A stretch of 64,000 bases of DNA, from contig JANXYB010000012.1 in the NCBI GenBank assembly GCA_025350325.1, positions 1 to 64,000 of the forward strand, written 5' to 3'. Position numbers and translations under genes: made by a program. Below, in pieces: positions 26,740 through 34,797 of this stretch. The notes beneath the pieces are model-generated. The model had not been told where the DNA came from and ran no database searches. It saw only the letters and a list, made by a program, of their open reading frames with translations. The first letter of the stretch is position 1. Each line of letters starts with the position of its first letter. Origin of the DNA: Acidobacteriaceae bacterium. Lineage in GTDB: Bacteria > Acidobacteriota > Terriglobia > Terriglobales > Acidobacteriaceae.

Positions 26740-27312
26740 ATGCATGGATGCGTGATGTTTTCGCAAAGGCTCCGGTCCCTGTTGTCTCTTTTTACGTCGG
26801 CCCTGATTTTTGTCATTGCCGCTCATGCTCAAAATGGCGCCGTGAGTTTCGTTTCCTCCCAGCCAATTCCGCTGGCAAATGCCTGCCGCGGCGCACTCAG
26901 CGGCCACTTCCACCACAGTGCTAAATCGGATTTCATGACTGTGTGCTATCAAGGTGATCCCAGCCCGTCCACGGCGTTTTTGAACCAGGGGAACGGCGTA
27001 TATACACCAGTGGTTGACGCGGCGCTCCAGTTCGAGGGGTGGCCTCTGCTTGCGGTGGACCTGAACGGGGATGGCATCGATGACCTGGTGATACAGCAGG
27101 CTTTCAATGACACAGCGTTTGGTGTGCAACTGGCAAATGGGGATGGCACATTTCAGAATCCGGTGTATTACAGCCCGACCGTGCCCAACCTCATGCCTTA
27201 TTTTACGGCAGTTGCAGGCGGCTACTTCAACGGCGATGGAAAGATGGATGTCGCAGTGCTCACAACGCAGGTAGCGACCGTCAGCGGCGTGGAAAGTTTT
27301 GTAAGCGACTGA
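26740..27312 (+). CDS. Secreted FG-GAP repeat protein, 5' part of a frameshifted gene
   Basis: The first 190 residues of a secreted FG-GAP/VCBS beta-propeller protein. ATG 26740 follows AAGGATCAAT; a signal peptide with LFTSALIFVIAAHA follows. Two calcium-type loops, DLNGDGIDDL and YFNGDGKMDV, are present. The reading frame ends at TGA 27310-27312 in the middle of a repeat, and the next frame continues the same protein without loss of sequence, starting LTIFLNTGSGK at 27309. So this is one gene with a single-base frameshift, possibly real, possibly a sequencing error at the TTTT run 27297-27300. Confidence 0.75.
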   Translation: MHGCVMFSQRLRSLLSLFTSALIFVIAAHAQNGAVSFVSSQPIPLANACRGALSGHFHHSAKSDFMTVCYQGDPSPSTAFLNQGNGVYTPVVDAALQFEGWPLLAVDLNGDGIDDLVIQQAFNDTAFGVQLANGDGTFQNPVYYSPTVPNLMPYFTAVAGGYFNGDGKMDVAVLTTQVATVSGVESFVSD

Positions 27313-27365
27313 CGATCTTTCTGAATACGGGATCAGGCAAACTTAAGCAGGCCGCCAATTATGCC

Positions 27366-29345
27366 TTGAACACTGTCCCGACCAATCAGCAAACGCCGCG
27401 GTTGGCCGCTGGAAATTTGAACGGCGATAATCTGACCGATCTCGTCGTGGAATACACCGCAAAGAGCGGCACGGTCACACCCTACTTCGCTACCGGCGGA
27501 GGCGCGTTCCGCAAAGGCGCGTCGCATAGCGCCGGCACCTCTCCTACAGCAGTCGCGATCGGCAAATTTAACAATGACGGTTTCGGAGATATCGCGGTCG
27601 CCACGCAGACTGGCGTCCAGATTTTGCTAGGAGACAGTGCCGGCACATTTACCACGGGCAGTTTCATTGCCTACCCCTACCCCTCGCCACAGAGTATCGG
27701 CTTTGGCTCGTTTTTCGGCACCGGCTTGGTCCTGGCGGATTTTGATAAGGACGGGAAACTGGACCTGGCCGTAACGACTAATCTGTTCGTCGACGTTTAT
27801 TGGGGCACCGGAACAGGCAGCTTCAGCGGTGTGAACAGCTATGCGGTGCAGGCCAGTCCGGTTTCGATGCTTGTGGCGGATGTCAATGGAGACGGATATC
27901 CCGATTTGGCTGTACCCGACAACGGCGAAAAGTTGAACGTTCTGGTAAACCGAGCGAACAGAAAATTTGCCGGCGCGATCAACACCGCATCGCCACTGGC
28001 ATTGGGAATCGTGACGGCGGACCTGAACCACGACGGCAAACAGGACGTTGCTGTATCAAACTTCGTCCAATGCAGCGCTCCTTGTAACGGAAAGGTGTCG
28101 GTACTCTATGGTTCGGGCAGCGGGTCCCTTGCGGCCCCCAAGACCTACACCATCGGCATGCATGGCGGCGCAATCGCCGCAGGCGATGTCAATGGAGACG
28201 GCGTCCTCGACCTGGTGGTGACAAATACCTATGCCGGCGATAACGCGGATACGAGTGTGCTGCTAGGAATCAAGGGCGGAGGCTTCCAGGCAGCGCGCAA
28301 TTACACGCTCGGGGCTCTCAGCAACAATGCGTATCTCGTCGACATGAATAAAGACGGCAAGCTCGATCTAGTCGAGACAGGCGGTGTTGCGCTGGGAAAT
28401 GGTGATGGCACATTCGGCCCTCTAAAACCGTACCCACAGAGCGTTCCGTTTGAGCAGAACACGTATGCTCGATTCACCGCTTATATTGGCGTTGGCGACT
28501 TTAATGGAGATGGCATTCACGATGTTGCCGCAGCGTTTTTTGCGAACAATGCATGGGAGGTCTGGGCACTCATTGGGGATGGCAAAGGCGGATTTACCGG
28601 GCACCAGCTTCAGGACGTGAACAGTCAGATTTCAACGGTTGTGGGCCTCACCGTGGGCAAGCTCATCGTCGGCGGGCCGGACGATATCGTACTGGCAAAC
28701 AATACGGTCGACCAGTTCGCCAGCATCGTCAATGGCCAGCCAGTGATTTTCATTGGCAAGGGAACGGGGGCATTCCAAGAAGCCGCCCTGCAACCGCCAC
28801 TTACAGATGGCGCATTCGAAGGAACCGTAAAGATTGCGGACTTCAATCACGACGGTATTCCAGACATAGGCATGTCGAGTGGCGATCAATTTGTCGTGGA
28901 TTTGGGACAGGGTAAGGGCACGTTCGTCGCTGGTCCATCGTTCCCAGTCGCTCCCGCATTTCAGACCGACAACATCGCGGTGGCAGATCTGAACGGGGAT
29001 GGTTGGCCAGACGTCCTGTTTCCCGACGTCAATGGAATTGAGCGGCTGATCAATGTGCCGGTTCCAACAGTGTCGCCCGCCCGCCTGAGCTATACGGCGA
29101 ATGGCACAAAAACCGTAACGGTGCGCAATACTTTGAGCACTACGCAAAGCGTAACCGCTGCATTGGCCGATCCTGCAATGTCAGCCTTCAAAATCACGGC
29201 GAAGACATGCAACGGCGCGCTTGCTCCTGGAGCAACCTGCACCATTAGTGTCGGGTTGATTGGGCGAGCAGCAGCGTCTAACGACACGCTCTACGTAAGC
29301 GCGGCGGGAAGTGTCATTTCTCAGGGGGCGTTGCATGGAAACTGA
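27366..29345 (+). CDS. FG-GAP repeat protein, 3' part of the frameshifted gene
   Basis: The remaining 659 residues of the propeller protein, listed from a TTG inside the coding frame; the frame truly begins at 27309. It has ten DxNxDGxxD-type loops (for example DFDKDGKLDL, DVNGDGYPDL, DFNGDGIHDV, DLNGDGWPDV), spaced by 50-70 residues as in integrin-like beta-propellers. The C-terminal 100 residues are an Ig-like beta domain with CNGALAPGATCTISV, typical of large exported acidobacterial proteins. The likely location is extracellular or the cell surface; binding of polysaccharide or protein is possible. No own ribosome binding site is seen, so it is not an independent gene. Confidence 0.75.
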   Translation: MNTVPTNQQTPRLAAGNLNGDNLTDLVVEYTAKSGTVTPYFATGGGAFRKGASHSAGTSPTAVAIGKFNNDGFGDIAVATQTGVQILLGDSAGTFTTGSFIAYPYPSPQSIGFGSFFGTGLVLADFDKDGKLDLAVTTNLFVDVYWGTGTGSFSGVNSYAVQASPVSMLVADVNGDGYPDLAVPDNGEKLNVLVNRANRKFAGAINTASPLALGIVTADLNHDGKQDVAVSNFVQCSAPCNGKVSVLYGSGSGSLAAPKTYTIGMHGGAIAAGDVNGDGVLDLVVTNTYAGDNADTSVLLGIKGGGFQAARNYTLGALSNNAYLVDMNKDGKLDLVETGGVALGNGDGTFGPLKPYPQSVPFEQNTYARFTAYIGVGDFNGDGIHDVAAAFFANNAWEVWALIGDGKGGFTGHQLQDVNSQISTVVGLTVGKLIVGGPDDIVLANNTVDQFASIVNGQPVIFIGKGTGAFQEAALQPPLTDGAFEGTVKIADFNHDGIPDIGMSSGDQFVVDLGQGKGTFVAGPSFPVAPAFQTDNIAVADLNGDGWPDVLFPDVNGIERLINVPVPTVSPARLSYTANGTKTVTVRNTLSTTQSVTAALADPAMSAFKITAKTCNGALAPGATCTISVGLIGRAAASNDTLYVSAAGSVISQGALHGN

Positions 29346-29386
29346 GAAGCCAGATAGCGTCTAAGGCAAACTGATGTGCGCAGGGG

Positions 29387-30604
29387 CTACAGTTTGCGCA
29401 GGCGCGCGCAGGCTTCATCGAGATCGCGATCGGTTTTGGCAAAGCAGAAGCGGAGCAAATCTTCGCCGCGGCCGGGACGGAAAAACGCCGAACCGGCCAC
29501 TGCGGCTACACCGGTAGCGGCGAGTAAGGCGCGTGCCTTTTGCGCGGCTGTCTCGCCGGGCAAATGGGCGGCGCGAGCCAGCACGTAGTAGGCCCCGGCG
29601 GGTACGCTCGGCTCCATGCCTGCATCACGCAAGGCCGACAGCATCCGTTCCCGTTTTGATTGATGGTCGGAGGCAAGTTTCGTGTAGAACTGCGGCGGCA
29701 ATTGTTCAAGACCTGCGGCAGCGCCGTGTTGCAACGCTGAGGGAGCGCAAACATAGGTGAGGTCGTGGAAGTATCCAAGCGCGCCCATCCATTGAGCGGC
29801 GGCGGTCACATAGCCGAGTCGCCAGCCTGTCACGCTAAAAGTCTTGCTAAAGCCGGACATGACGATGGTGCGTTCGCGCATGCCCTCGAGCGTGGCGATT
29901 GCAATGTGCTCGGCGTCGTCGTAGACAAAGTATTCGTAAATCTCATCGGTGAAAACGAAAAGATCATGTTCGCGGGCAGCGTCGGCAATAGCTTCGAGTT
30001 CGGCGCGCGTGAATACTTTGCCGCTGGGGTTAGCCGGCGTATTCACCAGAATGGCGCGGGTACGGGGTGTGATCGCAGCCCGCAGAGCGTCGACATCAAG
30101 CATCCATTCGGGGGCAGCGAGCGGCACCGGCACCGGCTTGACCCGCATAGATTTCAACGTGCTGACGTGATAGCCATAGAAGGGCTCAAAGAGCAGCACT
30201 TCATCGCCCGGATTGAGCAGGGCCATCGCCGCGGCATGCAAGCCGCCCGTGGCGCCGCTCGCGACAAGCACTTCAGTCTCAGGGTCGTAACGCAGCCCGT
30301 AATCGCGCAACTGCTTTGCCGCGATGGCATTGCGCAGTCGTGTGATGCCGTCGAGGCGCGTGTAGATGTTGTGGCCGGCCTTGATGGCGGTAATTGCGGC
30401 GGCTTCGACGATCTCGGGCACAGGCGTATCGCAAACGCCTTGGGCGAGGTTAATGCCGCCAAGTCGCTCGCACTCCACGCTCATGGCGCGGATCTCGGAT
30501 TGCATGGCGCCGGGAGCCAATTCGCTGAGCGCGAGGCGCGATGCCGTGGGCGAATGATGTGCCGGGCTGTGCGTCACGGGGGAACTCCAGTGTTCAGCAG
30601 TCAT
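29387..30604 (-). CDS. PLP-dependent aminotransferase class I/II
   Basis: A 405-residue fold-type I aminotransferase. The pyridoxal-phosphate Lys lies in MSGFSKTFSVTGWRLGY; NTPANPSGKVF, LDGITRLRNAIA and the tail Arg region are in place. The pattern is close to methionine or kynurenine aminotransferases (YbdL/KAT type), which act on methionine, aromatic amino acids or their keto acids. Start ATG 30604 is chosen over an upstream in-frame codon because it avoids running into the divergent hypA gene, 58 bases away. The ribosome binding site is weak. Confidence 0.9.
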   Translation of the reverse strand: MTAEHWSSPVTHSPAHHSPTASRLALSELAPGAMQSEIRAMSVECERLGGINLAQGVCDTPVPEIVEAAAITAIKAGHNIYTRLDGITRLRNAIAAKQLRDYGLRYDPETEVLVASGATGGLHAAAMALLNPGDEVLLFEPFYGYHVSTLKSMRVKPVPVPLAAPEWMLDVDALRAAITPRTRAILVNTPANPSGKVFTRAELEAIADAAREHDLFVFTDEIYEYFVYDDAEHIAIATLEGMRERTIVMSGFSKTFSVTGWRLGYVTAAAQWMGALGYFHDLTYVCAPSALQHGAAAGLEQLPPQFYTKLASDHQSKRERMLSALRDAGMEPSVPAGAYYVLARAAHLPGETAAQKARALLAATGVAAVAGSAFFRPGRGEDLLRFCFAKTDRDLDEACARLRKL

Positions 30605-30662
30605 CTTACATTCTGATGCATGGGCTGCGACACGTCGGGCGGGGGCGTAGAATCGTGCTTTT

Positions 30663-31025
30663 ATGCACGAACTTTCCATCGTTTCAAGCGTGGTCGATAC
30701 GGTAATGGAAACTTTAGCTGCCTATCCCGGGGCCAAGGTGAAGGAAGTGCGGCTGCGCGTGGGGGCGCTGGCGGCGGTCGTCGAAGACTCGCTGCAGTTC
30801 TGCTACGGCATCGCCACCGAGGGTACAGATCTCGAAGGATCGAAACTGGTGGTGCACGTTGTGCCCGTGCTCATGCATTGCGTGCCCTGCGCCCAGGACG
30901 TGGAACTTGCAGGGTTGCAGAGTTTTCGCTGTCCCCGCTGCGGCGAGCCTGTTTTAGACCTGCGCCAAGGGCGGGAGCTTGAGGTCGAGTCGATCGAGAT
31001 AGATGAGGTTGAAGAGAAAGCATGA
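30663..31025 (+). CDS. hypA: HypA, hydrogenase nickel insertion protein
   Basis: A 120-residue protein starting MHELSIV, where His2 is the nickel ligand of the family. The zinc site is CVPC (residues 74-77) and CPRC (90-93). With HypB it delivers nickel to the large subunit of [NiFe] hydrogenase. Its stop overlaps the hypB start by four bases. It is first in the hyp cluster, divergent to the aminotransferase gene. The gene is normal in length. Confidence 0.96.
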   Translation: MHELSIVSSVVDTVMETLAAYPGAKVKEVRLRVGALAAVVEDSLQFCYGIATEGTDLEGSKLVVHVVPVLMHCVPCAQDVELAGLQSFRCPRCGEPVLDLRQGRELEVESIEIDEVEEKA

Positions 31026-31687
31026 CGACGCGAATTGTGGAGTTGCGGCGCGGCATATTGAAGAAAAACGATGAGTTGGCCGCCGGCTTGCGCCAGCGCT
31101 ATGCGTCCGCCGGGCTGTTGGTGCTGAATCTTGTTTCGAGCCCCGGCACCGGGAAGACGGCGTTTCTCGAGCGCACCCTGCGCGAGCTGCTGGCGAGTGG
31201 AGCGAAGGCCGCAGCGCTGGTGGGCGATCTCGAAACCGACAACGATGCGCGACGCCTCGCGGCCAGCGGCGCGCCCGTTCGCCAGATCAACACCCACGGC
31301 ATCTGCCATCTCGAAGCGGAGATGGTTGGCAAACACCTTGAAGGCTGGGACTTGGCCGCGCTTGACTATTTGTTTATCGAAAATGTTGGCAACCTGGTTT
31401 GCCCGTCGAGCTATGATCTGGGCGAGAAGATTCGCGTAGCGCTGTTGAGCGTGACTGAAGGAGAAGACAAGCCTCTGAAGTATCCGACGCTGTTCAATTC
31501 CGCCGACGCAGCCGTAATCACCAAGATCGACATTGCCGAGGCGTGCGAGTTTGACAGGGACTTGGCGCTGAGAAACATCAACGAGATTCGACCCGGGATT
31601 CGCATTTTCGAAACGTCGTCTAAAACCGGCGCAGGGATGGTGGAGTGGTTGGCTTACCTGAACGAAGAGCGGGTCCGCCGGCAATAA
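31022..31687 (+). CDS. hypB: HypB, hydrogenase nickel incorporation GTPase
   Basis: A 221-residue SIMIBI-class GTPase. Walker A is SSPGTGKT at residues 39-46, and the metal-site motifs ENVGNLVCPSS and GDLETDNDA are present. It lacks both the N-terminal CxxCGC high-affinity nickel motif and the His-rich stretch found in some species, so nickel storage is unlikely. It works with HypA to load nickel. It overlaps hypA by four bases and is followed 18 bases on by the DUF1801 gene. Confidence 0.96.
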   Translation: MTTRIVELRRGILKKNDELAAGLRQRYASAGLLVLNLVSSPGTGKTAFLERTLRELLASGAKAAALVGDLETDNDARRLAASGAPVRQINTHGICHLEAEMVGKHLEGWDLAALDYLFIENVGNLVCPSSYDLGEKIRVALLSVTEGEDKPLKYPTLFNSADAAVITKIDIAEACEFDRDLALRNINEIRPGIRIFETSSKTGAGMVEWLAYLNEERVRRQ

Positions 31688-31705
31688 ATTAGTTGGGAGG
31701 GCAGC

Positions 31706-32131
31706 ATGGAAAAGGTGAAGAAGCCTGATACTCCGGTCGATAAAGATGCGACCGGAAAAACGGATGGAGGGCTGCAAGCCGTTGAGGAGTATTTCGCCGC
31801 AGTTCCTGAGCCGGCACGCAGCACGCTCGACAAGATCCGCGCCACCATCCGGTCAGTCGTTCCCGCGGAGACGACCGAAGCCATCGGCTACGGCATTCCC
31901 ACGTTTCGCTACAAGGGGGGCGGTCTGGTTGCTTACGCAGCATTCAAAAGCCACTGCAGCTTTTTCCCCATGAGCATGGCGGTGATCGCGGCAAACCAGG
32001 CTGAACTGCAAAAGTACGACTCGTCCAAGGGAACGATTCGCTTCACCGTAGAGAAGCCCTTGTCGGCGGTACTGCTCAGAAAGATGGTCAAAGCTCGTCT
32101 GGCCGAGAAGGACAAGAATCGTGCGATGTGA
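31706..32131 (+). CDS. DUF1801 (YdhG-like) protein inside the hyp cluster
   Basis: A 141-residue protein with the DUF1801 core: residues about 24-50 (VEEYFAAVPEPARSTLDKI), the AIGYGIPTFRYKGGGLVAYAAFKSHCSFFPM block, and a Lys-rich end. GGGAGGGCAGC precedes the ATG. DUF1801 members are small cytosolic proteins with a proposed frataxin-like iron-binding fold. It sits between hypB and hypC, in the same direction. Whether it aids metal delivery or is only inserted by chance cannot be told; its Lys-rich, low-complexity first 20 residues are its own. Confidence 0.85.
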   Translation: MEKVKKPDTPVDKDATGKTDGGLQAVEEYFAAVPEPARSTLDKIRATIRSVVPAETTEAIGYGIPTFRYKGGGLVAYAAFKSHCSFFPMSMAVIAANQAELQKYDSSKGTIRFTVEKPLSAVLLRKMVKARLAEKDKNRAM

Positions 32132-32186
32132 GGCGGCCGGATAGGAAGTGTAAGGGCCGTCGCGCAGGCTTGCAAACTCCTCCGAA

Positions 32187-32200
32187 GTGATCTAAATCAC
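32187..32200 (+). promoter_or_regulatory. FNR/CRP-like palindrome upstream of hypC
   Basis: GTGATCTAAATCAC has perfect five-base half-sites GTGAT and ATCAC with four bases between, the spacing of FNR-type sites (TTGAT-N4-ATCAA). Its centre is about 45 bases before the hypC start codon, in the 107-base gap after the DUF1801 gene. It suggests an oxygen- or redox-responsive internal promoter for hypCDE. The transcription start is not known. Confidence 0.5.
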
Positions 32201-32238
32201 GTTTGACCGTCACTCTGGCAGGGTATAAGAAGGTTGCC

Positions 32239-32556
32239 ATGTGTTTAGCGATTCCTGGAAAAGTCGAAGAGATCAGCACCGAAGGCGACCTTCGGATGGG
32301 CCGAGTGAACTTCGGCGGAGTAGTCAAGAGGGTCTGCCTAGATTACGTGCCTGAATTGGTGGTGGGGGACTATACCATTGTCCACGTTGGGTTTGCGCTC
32401 TCAAAGATCGACGAAGAGAGCGCCCAAGCTACCCTTGCCGTCTTTCGCGAAATGGGAATGCTTGACGAGGAATTGGCCACTGAGGAAGAGGCGTTTGCGC
32501 GCGCCGCGATGACGCCGCAAGCAGCCTGTCCTGACGGCAGTTGCGGTGATAAATGA
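32239..32556 (+). CDS. hypC: HypC, hydrogenase maturation chaperone
   Basis: A 105-residue protein. ATG 32239 gives the obligatory [10 protein letters not shown]-terminus, in which Cys2 binds the Fe(CN)2CO unit; AAGAAGG lies before it. The conserved His lies in [12 protein letters not shown]. HypC carries the iron unit with HypD and hands it to the hydrogenase large subunit precursor. It is longer than E. coli HypC (90 residues) by an acidic tail ending CPDGSCGDK, with two extra Cys. The stop overlaps the hypD start (ATGA). Confidence 0.96.
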   Translation: MCLAIPGKVEEISTEGDLRMGRVNFGGVVKRVCLDYVPELVVGDYTIVHVGFALSKIDEESAQATLAVFREMGMLDEELATEEEAFARAAMTPQAACPDGSCGDK

Positions 32557-33707
32557 AGTACTTGACCGAATTTCGCAATGGTGAAGTAGCGCAGCGTATT
32601 GCGCGTGAAATTCACCTGGTCGCCACGCGGCCATGGAAGATCATGGAAGTGTGCGGCGGGCAAACGCACTCCATCATCCGCAACGGAATCGACCAGATGC
32701 TGCCGGCAGGGATTGAAATGATTCATGGGCCCGGCTGCCCGGTCTGCGTCACTCCCTTGGAACTGATCGATAAGGCTCTGGCAATTGCGGCGCAGCCGGG
32801 AGTGATTTTCTGCTCGTTCGGCGACATGCTGCGGGTGCCCGGGACGGATAGGGACCTGTTTCAGGTCAAAGGGGCGGGAGGAGACGTGCGGGTCGTCTAC
32901 TCGCCTCTCGATGCGGTCGAGTTGGCAGCCAAAAATCCTGAACGGCAGGTGGTTTTTTTCGGGGTAGGATTTGAAACCACTGCTCCCGCCAACGCCATGA
33001 GCGTGCACGTGGCCAAGCGCCGCGGGCTCAATAATTTTTCGCTGCTGGTATCGCACGTTCTGGTTCCCCCCGCGATCGAGGCCATCATGGCGTCGCCCGG
33101 CAACAAGGTGCAGGGATTTCTGCTGGCCGGGCACGTTTGCAGCGTGATGGGGTATTGGGAATATCCGCCTATAGCCGAGAAGTACAAAATTCCACTCGTC
33201 GTCACTGGATTTGAACCACTCGATCTGCTCGACGGCATTCGACGCTGCGTCATTCAACTTGAAGCCGGCAAGTACGAAGTCGAAAACGCCTATGCGCGCA
33301 TTGTCACTCGCGAGGGTAACCTGGCCGCGCAAAAGCTGCTTGCCGAAGTATTCGACGTGACCGACCGAGCATGGCGCGGTATCGGCGTGATTCCTAAAAG
33401 CGGTTGGCGGTTGAGCGATGCGTATCGCGAATTTGACGCTGAAGAGCGCTTCCACATCACCGGCATTCATACCGAGGAGTCACCGCTGTGCCGCTCCGGC
33501 GACGTGTTGCGCGGCGCAATCAAGCCGGCAAAGTGTTCGGCCTTTGGCAAGGAGTGCACGCCGCGCCATCCGCTGGGCGCAACCATGGTTTCAAGTGAAG
33601 GTGCGTGCGCGGCCTATTTCAATTACGGGCGGTTTATATCGGCAGACGATCTTGCAACTGCCGGTGCTGGGCTAACCGAAAATCTGGCGGAAGTGGCGCA
33701 TGGCTGA
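32553..33707 (+). CDS. hypD: HypD, Fe-S scaffold for Fe(CN)2CO assembly
   Basis: A 384-residue protein with all family motifs: [42 protein letters not shown] and, near the C-terminus, [15 protein letters not shown] with 4Fe-4S cluster Cys. HypD with HypC forms the platform on which cyanide and carbon monoxide ligands are attached to iron. It overlaps hypC by four bases and hypE by eight. Confidence 0.97.
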   Translation: MKYLTEFRNGEVAQRIAREIHLVATRPWKIMEVCGGQTHSIIRNGIDQMLPAGIEMIHGPGCPVCVTPLELIDKALAIAAQPGVIFCSFGDMLRVPGTDRDLFQVKGAGGDVRVVYSPLDAVELAAKNPERQVVFFGVGFETTAPANAMSVHVAKRRGLNNFSLLVSHVLVPPAIEAIMASPGNKVQGFLLAGHVCSVMGYWEYPPIAEKYKIPLVVTGFEPLDLLDGIRRCVIQLEAGKYEVENAYARIVTREGNLAAQKLLAEVFDVTDRAWRGIGVIPKSGWRLSDAYREFDAEERFHITGIHTEESPLCRSGDVLRGAIKPAKCSAFGKECTPRHPLGATMVSSEGACAAYFNYGRFISADDLATAGAGLTENLAEVAHG

Positions 33708-34767
33708 GAAAGACGCACCGGATTTTGCAAGCTGGTCGTGTCCGCTGCCCTTGGTCGGTTATCCGGCAATCGTGATGGGTCACGGCGGAGGCGGCAAGCT
33801 CGGCAACGAACTTGTCGAGCACTTGTTTTTGCCCGCCTTTCGTAATCCAGCGCTTGAGAATCTGGGCGACGCCGCGGTGCTCGATCTGCCCGCGGGCCGG
33901 TTGGCTATGAGCACCGATTCGTTTGTGGTGCAGCCGCTGTTCTTTCCTGGTGGCTCAATCGGCGAACTGGCTGTCAACGGAACCGTAAACGACCTTGCAG
34001 TCTCTGGAGCCGATCCGAAATTTCTGAGCGCGAGTTTCATTCTCGAAGAAGGTTTTCCGCTGGCGCAACTCGCGGCCATTGTTGAATCGATGGCAACGGC
34101 GGCGGCCACCGCGGGTGTGAAGATCGTTACCGGCGACACCAAGGTCGTCGAGCGCGGCCACGGCGACGGATGTTACATCAACACAGCGGGCGTCGGTACG
34201 CTGCGGCCGGGTATTACTGTCGGACCCCACCTGGCCAAGGCCGGCGATGTCATTCTGGTTTCAGGAATGATCGGCGACCACGGCATGGCCATTATGAGTG
34301 TGCGCGAAGGGTTGGAGTTTGAGAGCCAGATTCGTTCGGACTGCGCGGCGCTGAACGGCTTGATCGCGGACGTGCTCGATGCGGCGGGTGCAGACGTGCA
34401 CGCCATGCGCGATCCAACGCGTGGCGGGCTGGCATCCACGTTGAATGAGATTGCGTTGGCATCGAATGTTGGCATCGAAATCGACGAGCCTAGTTTGCCG
34501 GTGCGCACCGAAGTGCAGTCAGCGTGCGAACTGCTCGGGCTCGACCCGGTCTATGTGGCCAACGAAGGCAAGGTAGTATTTTTCGTCGCTTCGAACGCCG
34601 CCGCGCGCGTGCTTGAAGTGTTGCTTGCACATCCCTTAGGCCGCGACGCCGCCCGTATCGGCCGCGTCACCGCGCAACATCCGCGTATGCTGGTGGCGCG
34701 CACAGCGATGGGCGCGAATCGCGTAATCCCGCAACAGATTGGCGAGCAATTGCCGCGCATCTGCTGA
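33700..34767 (+). CDS. hypE: HypE, carbamoyl dehydratase
   Basis: A 355-residue PurM-like ATPase that converts the carbamoyl group, made by HypF on its C-terminal Cys, to thiocyanate for the iron centre. The C-terminus ends PRIC, which carries that Cys. [23 protein letters not shown] and [15 protein letters not shown] are standard. It overlaps hypD by eight bases and is the last gene of the cluster. hypF and hydrogenase subunit genes are not in the window and must lie elsewhere if the system works. Confidence 0.97.
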   Translation: MAEKDAPDFASWSCPLPLVGYPAIVMGHGGGGKLGNELVEHLFLPAFRNPALENLGDAAVLDLPAGRLAMSTDSFVVQPLFFPGGSIGELAVNGTVNDLAVSGADPKFLSASFILEEGFPLAQLAAIVESMATAAATAGVKIVTGDTKVVERGHGDGCYINTAGVGTLRPGITVGPHLAKAGDVILVSGMIGDHGMAIMSVREGLEFESQIRSDCAALNGLIADVLDAAGADVHAMRDPTRGGLASTLNEIALASNVGIEIDEPSLPVRTEVQSACELLGLDPVYVANEGKVVFFVASNAAARVLEVLLAHPLGRDAARIGRVTAQHPRMLVARTAMGANRVIPQQIGEQLPRIC

Positions 34768-34797
34768 TCTGAATTGGTGTGGCTTCTCGTACAGCGT

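Noticed and set aside
32370-33470. Minus-strand frame of 366 residues opposite hypCD
   Set aside because: It is the reverse of hypD and hypC coding sequence with no recognisable motif.
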